A stretch of DNA of 64,000 nt from Planctomycetota bacterium. GTDB lineage: Bacteria; Planctomycetota; Planctomycetia; Pirellulales; Pirellulaceae. Both the position numbers and the translations under genes were made by a program. The first letter of the stretch is position 1. Every line of letters begins with the position of its first letter. Shown here one piece after another: positions 18,354 to 27,330 of this stretch. The notes beneath the pieces were generated by a model. The model was not told the origin of the DNA and did not search any database. It saw nothing but the letters and a program-made list of their open reading frames with translations. The stretch covers positions 20,347-84,346 of the forward strand of contig JAPLNI010000056.1 of assembly GCA_026692865.1 (NCBI GenBank), in the 5' to 3' direction.

Positions 18354-20582
18354 CTAGCGAGTGCTGCGTTGCTTCAACCCCCTGACTTCATCGTCGAGCC
18401 ATAGCGATAGCGCCATGGTTTGTAGGGCTTCGTGTTGGCTTATTTCTGAAGAAATAGTTTGTAGTGGGCTCGAGTTAGCTGATGCCCACTCGCCCTCGCC
18501 AGATGGGCGACGGCCAAGGAAATTAATCACTCTGAGAACATCCAAGGGCGTTAAAAAATAGTCGCCGTCAGTGTCAATTGAGTATAGAACGGGCTGCTCA
18601 GGGATCGGAAGTAACCGAATCCCTTGCGATGCAATAGCGTTGATGACCAAAAGTACATCCAGCGCAACGATAAACCCATTTCGGTCCACATCAAACGGGG
18701 AGGACGCGTTATGCCATGGACTTGTTGTATCGTCATCCAAGATGTTGATCGAAGTACTAGTACTAAAACTCAAACCGGTTCCGGTGATCGTCACTGATTC
18801 AGGGCCGTCGACACTAGTGTTATCCAAAATGGTAACGGCAAAAGATGCTGTCGATTGGTTTGCAGGAATGGTTACCGAAGTAGGGACGCCGAGCTTCGAT
18901 GGGTTATTGCTACTTAAGGAGACCGTGAGTGGTTCTCCAAGTGGTACACCAACTCGAGTCACTGTACCGGAAGCCGCACCACCTTTTTCGATCGTCAAAG
19001 TTGGATTTACAGAAATAGAAAACGGATTGGTAATCCGAACGTTTACTACTTGAAAATCAAAGAGCGTAGAATCATCTAGGTCGCTTTGCAAGAGTGGCCC
19101 ACGCGCGACATAAACTGCAAACGCCGCTTCACCAACGAAGCCCGCGCTGGGTTGGACCACGATTGCACCCGTCTCGGAGTTGACGGTGATTTGAAGTGGC
19201 GAGTTTTGAGGAGGAGCAGCAAGATACCAGCGCGCATCACCTTCCTGGTCGGTCGACGTGAGTTGGTAATTCATCGGTGAATTTGTTGTTCCCTTCAGAA
19301 CGGGTATATCCGCGAGAAATGGAGCTCCGTTCGAAGTGTCGTTGGAGACGGTGACTGCAAAAGTCTGAGAGAACTGATTTCCCTCGCTATCACGAGCCGT
19401 CACTGTAACGTTGGATGTCGTACCGGGAGCACCTAACGAGATGATTCGCAACAGACCATTTTCCGTGTCGTTGAAAATGGTTACGTTTTGAATGACGACA
19501 GGTGCGAGTGGTCTATCGTTCCCATCGACCGCGATCCGGTTGATACCCGCTCGAGCCCGATCTCCTTCGATCAGCTGTCCAAAGATCGAGTGGTTGTAAT
19601 CGAGAAATCGGGTTGGTCCGGCAGTGACAAAGAATTGGGAGTCATTCGTGTCGTCAAACGATTTTGCGTAAGACAGAATACCCGAACGGTTATGCTGGAG
19701 ATTTAAATTGAATTGATCATCAAAGTCTCCGAGTGTCGATCCACCTGTCCCCGTACCAAGTGGATCTCCGCCTTGTATAACAAAATTCTGCACCGAACGA
19801 TGGAATGTCATCGATCGGTTTGATGTTGTGTTGTAGAATCCGGCGTTCGCTAATGTTACAAAACGTTCTACGACTCGTGGTGCTTCGGTGTTGAAGAGCT
19901 GGAACACCATTTCACCGTAGCCTTCCACAGTGACGCGTGCGCTTTGGTTGTTTTGAAGTATCTCTGCCGCCACGTTGCCCGGTTGGCTACTGGTAACGGT
20001 AAAGGTTAGTGGGTTGCCGTTCGGATCATACGCATCGATTGGAACATGCAGTGGCGAACCCTTTGCTACAACTTGCGACGAAATCGGAAAAAACGACGGG
20101 GTGTTTGAGCGAGGGATCGGAATGTTTGCGGCCGCCGAAAGCTCTGCCGGTGTGAAGATGGCAGGAACGTTTACGTTGTCACTAGCCTTCCAAGTTGGGA
20201 CGGCGGTGATGTTCTGGGCAATGCCTATGCTGTTTTGCGTACGGTCCCCGTTGAAGGCTTCGAAGTAGTTTAGGTAGCGAGCTCCATCCTCGAACAGCTT
20301 GAGTTGGGTTGTGGTTTCCGAAGTCCAATCTGCCCCAAAAATGCGAATTCCTGCCGCGCTAATGGCTTTGGAAAAGGCGACCAAGTCGGGGGCCGCTTCG
20401 CCCTCCGCAGCGGAAGAGGCGACTGAAAACGCAAGGTCTCCGGCAAGGGCATATCGCGAGTCGAGCTTTTCAAGCGACAACCGTCTGCGGGAGACCTTTC
20501 GCCGTTGGTATCCGCCCAGACGAGTCTTTCGAATCCAGCCCATAAATCTTGAAAAATCGCGAATCATGAATGAGAGGATCAC
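18354..20582 (-). CDS. Secreted cyclophilin-type PPIase fused to Ig-like, Calx-beta-like and dockerin-like parts
   Basis: 742 residues. The N-terminus has the planctomycete pattern RRLSLEKLDSRYALAG found on large secreted proteins. A cyclophilin domain spans about residues 220-365: FHRSVQNFVIQGGDP carries the catalytic Arg, followed by SQFFVTAGPT and HSIFGQLIEG. Then come a putative-Ig/cadherin-like part, a Calx-beta-like repeat (about 527-604) and two calcium-loop repeats (DVDRNGFIVALDVLLVINAI and DTDGDYFLTPLDVLRVINFL), the dockerin type I arrangement. It is probably an extracellular or surface peptidyl-prolyl isomerase. ATG 20567 is an alternative start. Confidence 0.85.
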   Translation of the reverse strand: MILSFMIRDFSRFMGWIRKTRLGGYQRRKVSRRRLSLEKLDSRYALAGDLAFSVASSAAEGEAAPDLVAFSKAISAAGIRIFGADWTSETTTQLKLFEDGARYLNYFEAFNGDRTQNSIGIAQNITAVPTWKASDNVNVPAIFTPAELSAAANIPIPRSNTPSFFPISSQVVAKGSPLHVPIDAYDPNGNPLTFTVTSSQPGNVAAEILQNNQSARVTVEGYGEMVFQLFNTEAPRVVERFVTLANAGFYNTTSNRSMTFHRSVQNFVIQGGDPLGTGTGGSTLGDFDDQFNLNLQHNRSGILSYAKSFDDTNDSQFFVTAGPTRFLDYNHSIFGQLIEGDRARAGINRIAVDGNDRPLAPVVIQNVTIFNDTENGLLRIISLGAPGTTSNVTVTARDSEGNQFSQTFAVTVSNDTSNGAPFLADIPVLKGTTNSPMNYQLTSTDQEGDARWYLAAPPQNSPLQITVNSETGAIVVQPSAGFVGEAAFAVYVARGPLLQSDLDDSTLFDFQVVNVRITNPFSISVNPTLTIEKGGAASGTVTRVGVPLGEPLTVSLSSNNPSKLGVPTSVTIPANQSTASFAVTILDNTSVDGPESVTITGTGLSFSTSTSINILDDDTTSPWHNASSPFDVDRNGFIVALDVLLVINAIASQGIRLLPIPEQPVLYSIDTDGDYFLTPLDVLRVINFLGRRPSGEGEWASANSSPLQTISSEISQHEALQTMALSLWLDDEVRGLKQRSTR

Positions 20583-20651
20583 GGGAAAGACACAGAATGT
20601 CGGGCGAACGGCGAATTGAAACCCTAGCCGACATTATACGCTATTCGAGAT

Positions 20652-21299
20652 GTGTTGTCCAAGTTTTGCGCGAATCCCCTCCGCGGGGCTGATGAAACCT
20701 CTATTTTAAGTTTGGCACCCGAACAAAAACTCATGCAAACGATTGAGCTTGCCGATGGCGGTACGATGTTTTTCGACACCGAGTTTCTTCTAGAATCTTT
20801 GGCTAGTCGGTATTTCGATGCCCTTCGGGAAGAATGCGTTTGGGAGCAAAAACCGGGGATTTTTGGCCACATGCAGCCCCGGCTGATCGCTTCCTATGGC
20901 GATCCTGGTGTTTCGTATCGATACTCCGGGGTCGTGAACGTCGCCTTGCCGTGGACACCAACGCTCCTAGATATAAAGGGTCGCGTTGAAGCAGTGCTAG
21001 GCAAATACAACTACTGTTTGCTGAATTGCTACCGTAACGGGGCCGACAGCATGGGTTGGCATGCAGATGACGAGCCGGAGATGGGGAACGTGATTGGATC
21101 GCTGTCTTTAGGAGCAACAAGAAAATTTCGGATACGACACAACGTAACCCGAGAAACGAGGACCTTTCTTGTTGATCATGGCACGCTGATCATTATGGCT
21201 GGGACCATGCAGGAGTTTTGGCAGCATGAAGTCCCGAAGACCAAACAGCTCGTTGGCGAAAGAATCAACCTCACGTTTAGGAGTATCGATGACCGATAG
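20652..21299 (+). CDS. AlkB-like 2-oxoglutarate/Fe(II) dioxygenase
   Basis: Up to 215 residues. It carries the ALKBH2/3-type AlkB core: NCYRNGADSMGWHADDEPEM (substrate loop and the HxD iron ligands), GSLSLGATRKFRIRH, and HEVPKTKQLVGERINLTFR (distal His and the RxxxxxR 2-oxoglutarate site). It would remove alkyl lesions such as 1-methyladenine from DNA. The start is uncertain: GTG 20652 gives 215 residues and ATG 20733 gives 188, closer to the family core. It is divergent from the cyclophilin gene. Confidence 0.9.
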   Translation: MLSKFCANPLRGADETSILSLAPEQKLMQTIELADGGTMFFDTEFLLESLASRYFDALREECVWEQKPGIFGHMQPRLIASYGDPGVSYRYSGVVNVALPWTPTLLDIKGRVEAVLGKYNYCLLNCYRNGADSMGWHADDEPEMGNVIGSLSLGATRKFRIRHNVTRETRTFLVDHGTLIIMAGTMQEFWQHEVPKTKQLVGERINLTFRSIDDR

Positions 21300-21457
21300 G
21301 CAATGTCATTTAGACCGCTATTCGAGTCAGTGTCGATTTGGGTTATTTGCTCGAAAACGAAGCATTTACCTTGTAGTTACTGGTCTTTTCGCAATTGTTT
21401 GTGAATGATGGTGACAGGAATTCCAAGTAACAGACATCTTCGATTCGGAGAAATTGC

Positions 21458-22381
21458 ATGGTATACTCGAATGATAATCAGGCAGATGACCGAAATCATA
21501 ATAGCGGCGGGGACTCGGGTGCTGGTTTCGGGGAATTGGAATTCCAGAACACAACTGATTCTGACCTGACTGATTCTGATCCGACTGGTTCTAAAGCGGC
21601 GATGAACGGTTCGTTCGTACAAGACGTGACTTGCAGAGAGAAGGCTATGAGATCGAACAAGCATTTGGACAACTTGCTCAAGGAGTGGGAGTTCGATCCA
21701 AAGATCCCATCGGTCCGATTGGTCAAGGGAGGCGACAATCGCGATGTCTTACAAATGCGGGTCGACCTTGGGCTGCTCCAAATGGAGACTCAGGGACGGC
21801 CAGACGGAAGAAAACCCAAGGGCCACGCCAGCTACCTAGATTACCTGTTGGATGCCGAAGAACGCGACGCCGATTTCAACATGACCGACGAAGATTGCTT
21901 CGAAGTCGATCGCGAGTTTGTGCAGTACTATCAGCGAAGAATATCTTGGCTGCGTCTTCAGCATTACCATCGAGCCATCGAAGACGCCGACCACACACTC
22001 GCTTTGATGGATGTCTGTCTGGATCATTGCAATGACGAAGATTGGACTATCAGTCACGAGCAGTACCGACCGTTTGTTCTCTTCCAACGCACACAAGCAG
22101 CAGCCCTGGCGGCCCTCGATGATGCTGGTGCACAACCTGCTATCGCCGAAATCAATAAAGGCCTTGAAGCGATGCTCCAAGTCTTCACCGAACACGACGC
22201 GGAAGACCAATTCGAGGATGACGAGATGGTTGAAAAGTTGACTGAGTTACGAAGCTCACTGCGCAATCAGTACAAGTTGGGTCCAAGCCTTGAGGAGCGA
22301 CTCGCAGAGGCCGTTAAATCCGAGCAGTACGAACTTGCTGCCCAACTCCGCGACGAACTCGCCAAGCAGGCACAGATCTAA
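21458..22381 (+). CDS. Acidic protein with C-terminal UVR motif
   Basis: 307 residues, strongly acidic. The first 60 residues look disordered and an ATG at 21647 may be the true start. The middle is helical with no recognised fold. The last 30 residues, LEERLAEAVKSEQYELAAQL, are a UVR motif, the helical hairpin by which UvrB and UvrC bind each other and which is also found in McsA/ClpC-type proteins. The function is unknown; contact with UvrB, UvrC or a Clp ATPase is only a suggestion. An 18-base gap separates it from the small membrane gene downstream. Confidence 0.7.
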   Translation: MVYSNDNQADDRNHNSGGDSGAGFGELEFQNTTDSDLTDSDPTGSKAAMNGSFVQDVTCREKAMRSNKHLDNLLKEWEFDPKIPSVRLVKGGDNRDVLQMRVDLGLLQMETQGRPDGRKPKGHASYLDYLLDAEERDADFNMTDEDCFEVDREFVQYYQRRISWLRLQHYHRAIEDADHTLALMDVCLDHCNDEDWTISHEQYRPFVLFQRTQAAALAALDDAGAQPAIAEINKGLEAMLQVFTEHDAEDQFEDDEMVEKLTELRSSLRNQYKLGPSLEERLAEAVKSEQYELAAQLRDELAKQAQI

Positions 22382-22398
22382 ACCGTGGGTTTCATTCT

Positions 22399-22650
22399 AT
22401 GGGTTTCATTTGGTTTATTTTTATAGGTTTGGCGGCTGGTTGGCTGGCTGGTCAAATTATGAAGACGGGCAGTTCTAGTTGGCTGCAATATCTCGTGGTG
22501 GGCGTTATCGGCAGTTTGCTGGGCGGCTTTGTTTTCTCGTTGATCGGGCTGGCAGCAACTGGACTGGTCGGCAGTTTAGTGACTGCGACCGTCGGGGCAA
22601 TCCTGCTGATCGTCGCACTACGCGCATACGACAGACGTCGGTTAATGTAG
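22399..22650 (+). CDS. GlsB/YeaQ/YmgE-type small membrane protein
   Basis: 83 residues with three hydrophobic segments and the glycine pattern of the transglycosylase-associated (YeaQ/YmgE/GlsB) family: GLAAGWLAGQIMK near the start and GVIGSLLGGFVF in the middle. The family is stress-linked in several bacteria but has no defined biochemical role. It directly follows the UVR-motif gene and may share its transcript. Confidence 0.85.
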   Translation: MGFIWFIFIGLAAGWLAGQIMKTGSSSWLQYLVVGVIGSLLGGFVFSLIGLAATGLVGSLVTATVGAILLIVALRAYDRRRLM

Positions 22651-22777
22651 CCGGTTTTCGATATCGCTTGTTGATTCACTTTGGAAACGGATTCGGATCC
22701 GCGTCTTTCTGAATAGTGCGAACTTGCTAGGATAGCTCTTCGTTGATTTTGCCGCTTCCGCTACATCCTGATATCTC

Positions 22778-23980
22778 ATGAGCTCACAAAAACCGGACTC
22801 TTCCAACGTGCCAGATTCGTCTCTTGCGATGTCGGATGAACAGCTTCGAAAAACAGTTATTGATCAAGCGGAGGTTTGGGTGATCAAGGTCGGGTCGCGT
22901 GCTCTGACGACTCCCGAAAGCCGGCTGGACCTGCAGCAGATCGAAAACCTGAGCAATCAGCTTGTCGATTTGGTCGAGCAAGGCAAACAAGTCGTCTTGG
23001 TTAGCAGCGGAGCGGTTGCTTCTGGAGTCGGACGCCTGGGACTACCGGGTCGACCACGAGACCTCGCAACCTTGCAAGCTGTTGCTGCAGTTGGTCAAGC
23101 CTATTTGGTCCAGGTTTACGAGGAGTGCCTTACAAGACGTGGACATCACGCAGCTCAAGTTCTTCTGACCGCTTCTGACCTGGATGATCGCGTTCGATAC
23201 CTTAATGTTCGCAACACACTTCACAGCCTTCACAAGCTTGGTGCGATTCCGATCATCAATGAAAATGATACGGTAGCGGTTGACGAGCTGAAGACAACTT
23301 TTGGTGATAACGATCGACTTGCCGCGATGGTCGCAGGATTGTTCACACGCCCGATGCTAGTGATTTTGAGTGACGTACGTGGGCTCTACGACCGCGACCC
23401 AATCGATCCGACTGCGGAGGTCATTCACACAATTCCGAAAGTCGATAGCTCTGTCGAAGACTTGGTACGCGATCGAAAGACGGGTGTCAGCAAAGGTGGT
23501 ATGGCAAGCAAATTAGCCGCGGCAAGCTTTGTTACCGGTAGTGGTCAGGGAGTGATCATCGCGTGGGGACGTGAGCCGCGAGTTCTTCCTCGACTTGCCG
23601 ACGGCGAGCTATTGGGCAGCCTGTTTCTTCCTCAAGAAAAAACACTTACTCCCAAAAAACGTTGGATTGGATTTAGTGCTCAGTGTGCAGGCTCGCTTGT
23701 AATCGATGCCGGAGCCGGACGAGCCATGCTAGAGCAAGGAAAATCACTACTGCCGATTGGTATTCGTGAGGTCCAAGGCGATTTTGAAAAGGGGGATCCA
23801 ATCTCGATTCTGAGCATCGACGGAGCCGAGTTGGCTCGAGGTCAGAGCAACTACAGCTCTTCAGATGCAAAGAAAATTGCGGGCTGTCGCTCTGATCGTA
23901 TCGAAGAGATCTTGGGAGTATGCCCCTATGAAGAAGTAGTCCATCGCGACAACTTAGTTTTGAGCCGAGCAAAAACCTAA
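22778..23980 (+). CDS. proB: Glutamate 5-kinase
   Basis: 400 residues, first step of proline synthesis. The amino-acid-kinase domain shows WVIKVGSRALT, VVLVSSGAVASGVGRLG, PIINENDTVAVDE and LSDVRGLYDRDP. The C-terminal 100 residues are a PUA domain (GSLVIDAGAGRAML). About 30 extra residues precede the usual kinase start, from ATG 22778. proA is not adjacent. A short hairpin (ACCTTC/GAAGGT) lies between its stop and the convergent alpha-E gene. Confidence 0.97.
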   Translation: MSSQKPDSSNVPDSSLAMSDEQLRKTVIDQAEVWVIKVGSRALTTPESRLDLQQIENLSNQLVDLVEQGKQVVLVSSGAVASGVGRLGLPGRPRDLATLQAVAAVGQAYLVQVYEECLTRRGHHAAQVLLTASDLDDRVRYLNVRNTLHSLHKLGAIPIINENDTVAVDELKTTFGDNDRLAAMVAGLFTRPMLVILSDVRGLYDRDPIDPTAEVIHTIPKVDSSVEDLVRDRKTGVSKGGMASKLAAASFVTGSGQGVIIAWGREPRVLPRLADGELLGSLFLPQEKTLTPKKRWIGFSAQCAGSLVIDAGAGRAMLEQGKSLLPIGIREVQGDFEKGDPISILSIDGAELARGQSNYSSSDAKKIAGCRSDRIEEILGVCPYEEVVHRDNLVLSRAKT

Positions 23981-23984
23981 CGAA

Positions 23985-24001
23985 CCTTCCGGCAGAAGGT
24001 A
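23985..24001. terminator. Weak hairpin between convergent proB and alpha-E gene
   Basis: ACCTTC and GAAGGT are separated by CGGCA. The six-base stem sits in the 29-base gap between two convergent stops, but no T-run follows on either strand, so termination is only a possibility. Confidence 0.3.
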
Positions 24002-24009
24002 CTTACTGA

Positions 24010-24972
24010 TTACACACGTTCGCCAAGTGGGGTTACCGCGAAGAAGGTCTCATAGATTGCATCGCCGACTTCGTTCAATTCGAGTTGGAAGTTATCAACA
24101 AATTCGTGAAGGCCTTGCGTCATGATTTCGTCGATTGAAACGAAATCCAAAGCGGCTCGCATACGACCTAGTCGTTGCTCTGCGCGATTCGCAAAAGTTC
24201 CTTCGCGGCCGCCTGTGATCGCCAGCAGCGACTGCTCGGCGCGTCGAATACAGAAGTGGATGGAACGAGGAAAATCACGATTCAATATAAGGAATTCAAC
24301 AACCGCTTTAGGATCCAATCGTCCATAGTGCTTTCGGTACATTTCCATCGCACTCGCACTCTTGAGTAGCAATCCCCATTGCATGATGTCGATAGGTGTT
24401 CCGACGTCTTGCGCCTCAGGCAGCAAAAGGAAATACTTGACATCCAAGATCCGTGATGTCTTGTCGGCTCGTTCGACCAAGGCTCCTAATCGGCTGAAGT
24501 GCCAAGGTTCGCCGTGTGACATTGTCCCGGTAGTAACTCCCTCGAGCGAATAACCCGCTTGCTTGATCCGACCAAAAAACTCGTAAGGCGAAGTCAACGC
24601 ATAGGAATCATTTCGTGCATCGCGTACGAAGAGATAAAACTTGTTCAGCTCCTCCCACATTTGCGAGCTAATCATTTCACGGCTGGTACGGGCGTTCTCG
24701 CGAGCGATTCGCAAGCATGACAGAATCGAGTTCGGGTTCTCGAGATCAAAGGTCAGAAACTTGATAACGTTTTCTTGAGTCGCAGCGCCGTATCGCTCGT
24801 AAAAAATCTCTTGGTCGCCGGTGGTGTAGATCAACGGATCCCACTGGCCTTGAATCGACAACCCTTGCTCAAGAGCGAGATTTAACGTGACATCGATAAA
24901 CCGCGCGACGTTCTCCGCCCGCTCGGTGTAGCGACTCATCCAAAAAATCGTTTCTGCAACTCGTGATAACAT
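24010..24972 (-). CDS. Alpha-E (DUF403) domain protein
   Basis: 320 residues from ATG 24972, where the family start MLSRVAETIFWMSRYTERAE lies; a frame extension to 25014 adds 14 unrelated residues. It is the all-helical alpha-E family, which is regularly encoded beside circularly permuted ATP-grasp proteins and transglutaminase-like proteases in a predicted peptide-synthesis or modification system. Here its upstream neighbour is the ATP-grasp gene, 355 bases away, and no transglutaminase gene is near. The biochemical role is unknown. Confidence 0.9.
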   Translation of the reverse strand: MLSRVAETIFWMSRYTERAENVARFIDVTLNLALEQGLSIQGQWDPLIYTTGDQEIFYERYGAATQENVIKFLTFDLENPNSILSCLRIARENARTSREMISSQMWEELNKFYLFVRDARNDSYALTSPYEFFGRIKQAGYSLEGVTTGTMSHGEPWHFSRLGALVERADKTSRILDVKYFLLLPEAQDVGTPIDIMQWGLLLKSASAMEMYRKHYGRLDPKAVVEFLILNRDFPRSIHFCIRRAEQSLLAITGGREGTFANRAEQRLGRMRAALDFVSIDEIMTQGLHEFVDNFQLELNEVGDAIYETFFAVTPLGERV

Positions 24973-25327
24973 ACGGAAAGAATATCTAGAAAAGCGGGGA
25001 GTGCCTAGGACCAAATCGAAGAAGGGCTAGGGTAAACGGGAATGTCCTTTCGTACTTTGGCAGTGTCGTGACCTACGGGAAGTTTGATAATCCGGAACGC
25101 GATAGAAAGTGTCCCACTTGAAAAATCAGTGTAACTGCATTTTGTAATCGTACTCAGGCGTAAGCCGGTAATCGTAATCCGTACTTAGCCGGATTGCGGA
25201 CGCATCGTGGTCGAATCGAGTACGAGTACCATTTCATTGAGTACGAGTAAGAAATCTCGAGAAATCTTAATCGGACGCTCGGGGGACCAGTATTGCGAAA
25301 CGCGTGTTTGCTCCGAATTCTGCACAA
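24973..25327. other. Spacer between ATP-grasp and alpha-E genes
   Basis: 355 bases without a gene. It contains the GAGTACGAG repeat at 25217-25250 and several related GTACT/CGTAATC words from 25140 on. The repeat probably separates the two genes into different transcripts or was inserted into a former operon. Confidence 0.5.
25217..25250 (+). repeat. GAGTACGAG dispersed repeat, copy 1
   Basis: CGAGTACGAGTACC, a TTTCATT-like centre, then GAGTACGAGTA. Two further copies lie at 34186 and 38417. The unit carries GAGTACGAG as a direct repeat about 20 bases apart. Confidence 0.75.
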
Positions 25328-26899
25328 TCATGAGTTCTTGTGATTTTGCAAGACCCATGTGTCCTTACTTCCGCCCCCTTGAGAAGAATTCACAACTAGC
25401 GAACCTTTGACGAGAGCCACGCGAGTTAATCCGCCCGGAAGCACGTAAATTTCTTCGCCGTAGAGAATGTAAGGTCGCAAATCGACGTGGCGACCTTCCA
25501 GACGGTCTCCACACAGGGTCGGAACGCGGGAAAGTGCGAGCATCGGTTGCGCGACGTAGTTCCTTGGATTCGCTTTGATCAGTTCCTTGTACTTGATCAA
25601 TTCATCTTTGGATGCTCTTGGACCGAGTAAAATTCCGTAGCCGCCCGACTCATTCGCTGGTTTTACTACCAAATCGGCGATGTTATCAAGGACATACTTA
25701 CAATCCGTTTCGTCGCCACACAAGAAAGTTGGCACATTTGGGAGCGACATCTCTTCGCCCAAATAGTACTTGATCATCTTCGGTACGTAAGCGTAGACCG
25801 CTTTATCATCCGCGACACCGGTACCTGGCGCATTAACCAACGAGACTCGACCATTTCGATATACTTCCATTAATCCCTTCACACCGAGTGTCGAGTCCGG
25901 GCGAAGCACGCTCGGATCCAAGAAATCGTCGTCCACACGTCGATAAATTACGTCCACACGCGAGAGACCACGCGTAGTGCGCATACAAACATAGCCATTG
26001 TTTACAATCAGGTCGGAGCCTTGGACTAGCTCCACTCCCATTTGCTGCGCTAAGAAACAGTGTTCGAAATAGGCCGAGTTATAAATACCCGGAGTGAGCA
26101 CCACGACATTCGGATCGCGAACATTTTCTGGGGCGACATACTGCAACATCTTCAGGAGTTGCTCGGGGTAGCTTTCCACAGGAAGGATCGATTGACCATC
26201 GAAGAGTTGCGGGAAGGTCCTCTTCATCACTTCACGGTTTTCTAAAACGTATGACACGCCCGATGGACAACGCAAATTGTCTTCCAAGACGTAGATTTTT
26301 CCGTCGGCTGCACGCACCAAGTCTGTGCCGGTGATGTGACACCAGATTCCTCGCGAAGGATTCATTCCTTTAATTTGCGTGAGGAATCCTTTGCTCGACT
26401 GAGCCATGTATTCAGGAACAATTTTATCGCGAATGATCTTTTGATCGTGATACATGTCATCGATGAACATGTTCAAAGCGCGAATACGTTGCTTGAGACC
26501 CGCTTCGACTTGTGCCCATTCGGTGGCGTCAAGTATTCGGGGAATGAGATCGAAAGGCCAAACCTTTTCGGTTCCAGCTTCGTGGCCATAAACATTGAAG
26601 GTAATTCCCATGTTGATCAGCTCATGGTCGGCAGCCTTCTGGCGTTTTTGCATCTCAACTTGGTCGAGTGTGGCTAACCGTTGGACCAGGCGTTCGGCAC
26701 TCGGGCGGGGCTTCCCCTCGACTGTGAACATTTCATCGTAGAAGCCGTCCGTATCGTAACCGTTTAGAATGTTACTTGCGGACTCGACCTTTGCTGCTAC
26801 CAGCGAGTCTCGTGAACCATCCTCCGTGCCGTTCGAACTACCAGTCGAGCCACTAGATGTGGAACTACTCGTTTGTGCCATGCTAGGCCCATTTGTCAT
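25328..26899 (-). CDS. Circularly permuted ATP-grasp protein (DUF404/DUF407 type)
   Basis: About 523 residues from ATG 26899; the first 35 are Ser/Thr-rich and probably disordered, and a TTG at 26947 or ATG 26881 are alternatives. Family marks include [48 protein letters not shown] and [17 protein letters not shown] (the nucleotide-binding loop). Such proteins are predicted amide or peptide ligases found with alpha-E and transglutaminase-like proteins. The downstream alpha-E gene supports this. Confidence 0.92.
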   Translation of the reverse strand: MTNGPSMAQTSSSTSSGSTGSSNGTEDGSRDSLVAAKVESASNILNGYDTDGFYDEMFTVEGKPRPSAERLVQRLATLDQVEMQKRQKAADHELINMGITFNVYGHEAGTEKVWPFDLIPRILDATEWAQVEAGLKQRIRALNMFIDDMYHDQKIIRDKIVPEYMAQSSKGFLTQIKGMNPSRGIWCHITGTDLVRAADGKIYVLEDNLRCPSGVSYVLENREVMKRTFPQLFDGQSILPVESYPEQLLKMLQYVAPENVRDPNVVVLTPGIYNSAYFEHCFLAQQMGVELVQGSDLIVNNGYVCMRTTRGLSRVDVIYRRVDDDFLDPSVLRPDSTLGVKGLMEVYRNGRVSLVNAPGTGVADDKAVYAYVPKMIKYYLGEEMSLPNVPTFLCGDETDCKYVLDNIADLVVKPANESGGYGILLGPRASKDELIKYKELIKANPRNYVAQPMLALSRVPTLCGDRLEGRHVDLRPYILYGEEIYVLPGGLTRVALVKGSLVVNSSQGGGSKDTWVLQNHKNS

Positions 26900-27330
26900 C
26901 GTGCAAAACCTATCAAAAAATATGGACGACTCAGCCCGTCTCGCCAAAAGCCGAAACGAGTTTATCAGAGATTAGCCTTTATCTGCGCCGAAACCCACTC
27001 CGATATGCCCGAAAATCAGGCACATTCGGTACAAATAGTGAAGATAACCTTTAACGGCTTCGATTGGGGGCCCGAGAGCAAAGATTAGACCAAAAGCAAT
27101 TTGATCACCAACCGTAGGATGGGACCATTGTCCCGTCCGCGTGATTATTCAGGACACTGCCCCCAAACTGCGGCCGTTATACACGAAAGGGAAAGCCGGC
27201 TTAAATTTTCAAAAAGGAGATGGATTCGTTGACCTGTTTGGTAACGGCGAATTATACTTTTGCAATTGCCGTGCGATCCTCAAAATCAGGGCTATGGCGT
27301 TCCCTCACTGGTTTGGCGTATCTTCAAACG
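26900..27330. other. Divergent spacer between ATP-grasp and secreted-protein genes
   Basis: No convincing gene. It holds the GGGAC hairpin repeat at 27117-27138 and an AAAAAGGAG purine run at 27211-27219 directly before an ATG at 27220, too close to act as that codon's ribosome site but possibly serving a TTG at 27229 in the frame of the next gene. Confidence 0.45.
27117..27138. repeat. GGGAC-CATT-GTCCC hairpin repeat, copy 1
   Basis: GGATGGGAC, loop CATT, GTCCCGTCC: a nine-base stem with one G-T type mismatch. Preceded by CCGTA. Copies occur at 48596 and 63200. Confidence 0.75.
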
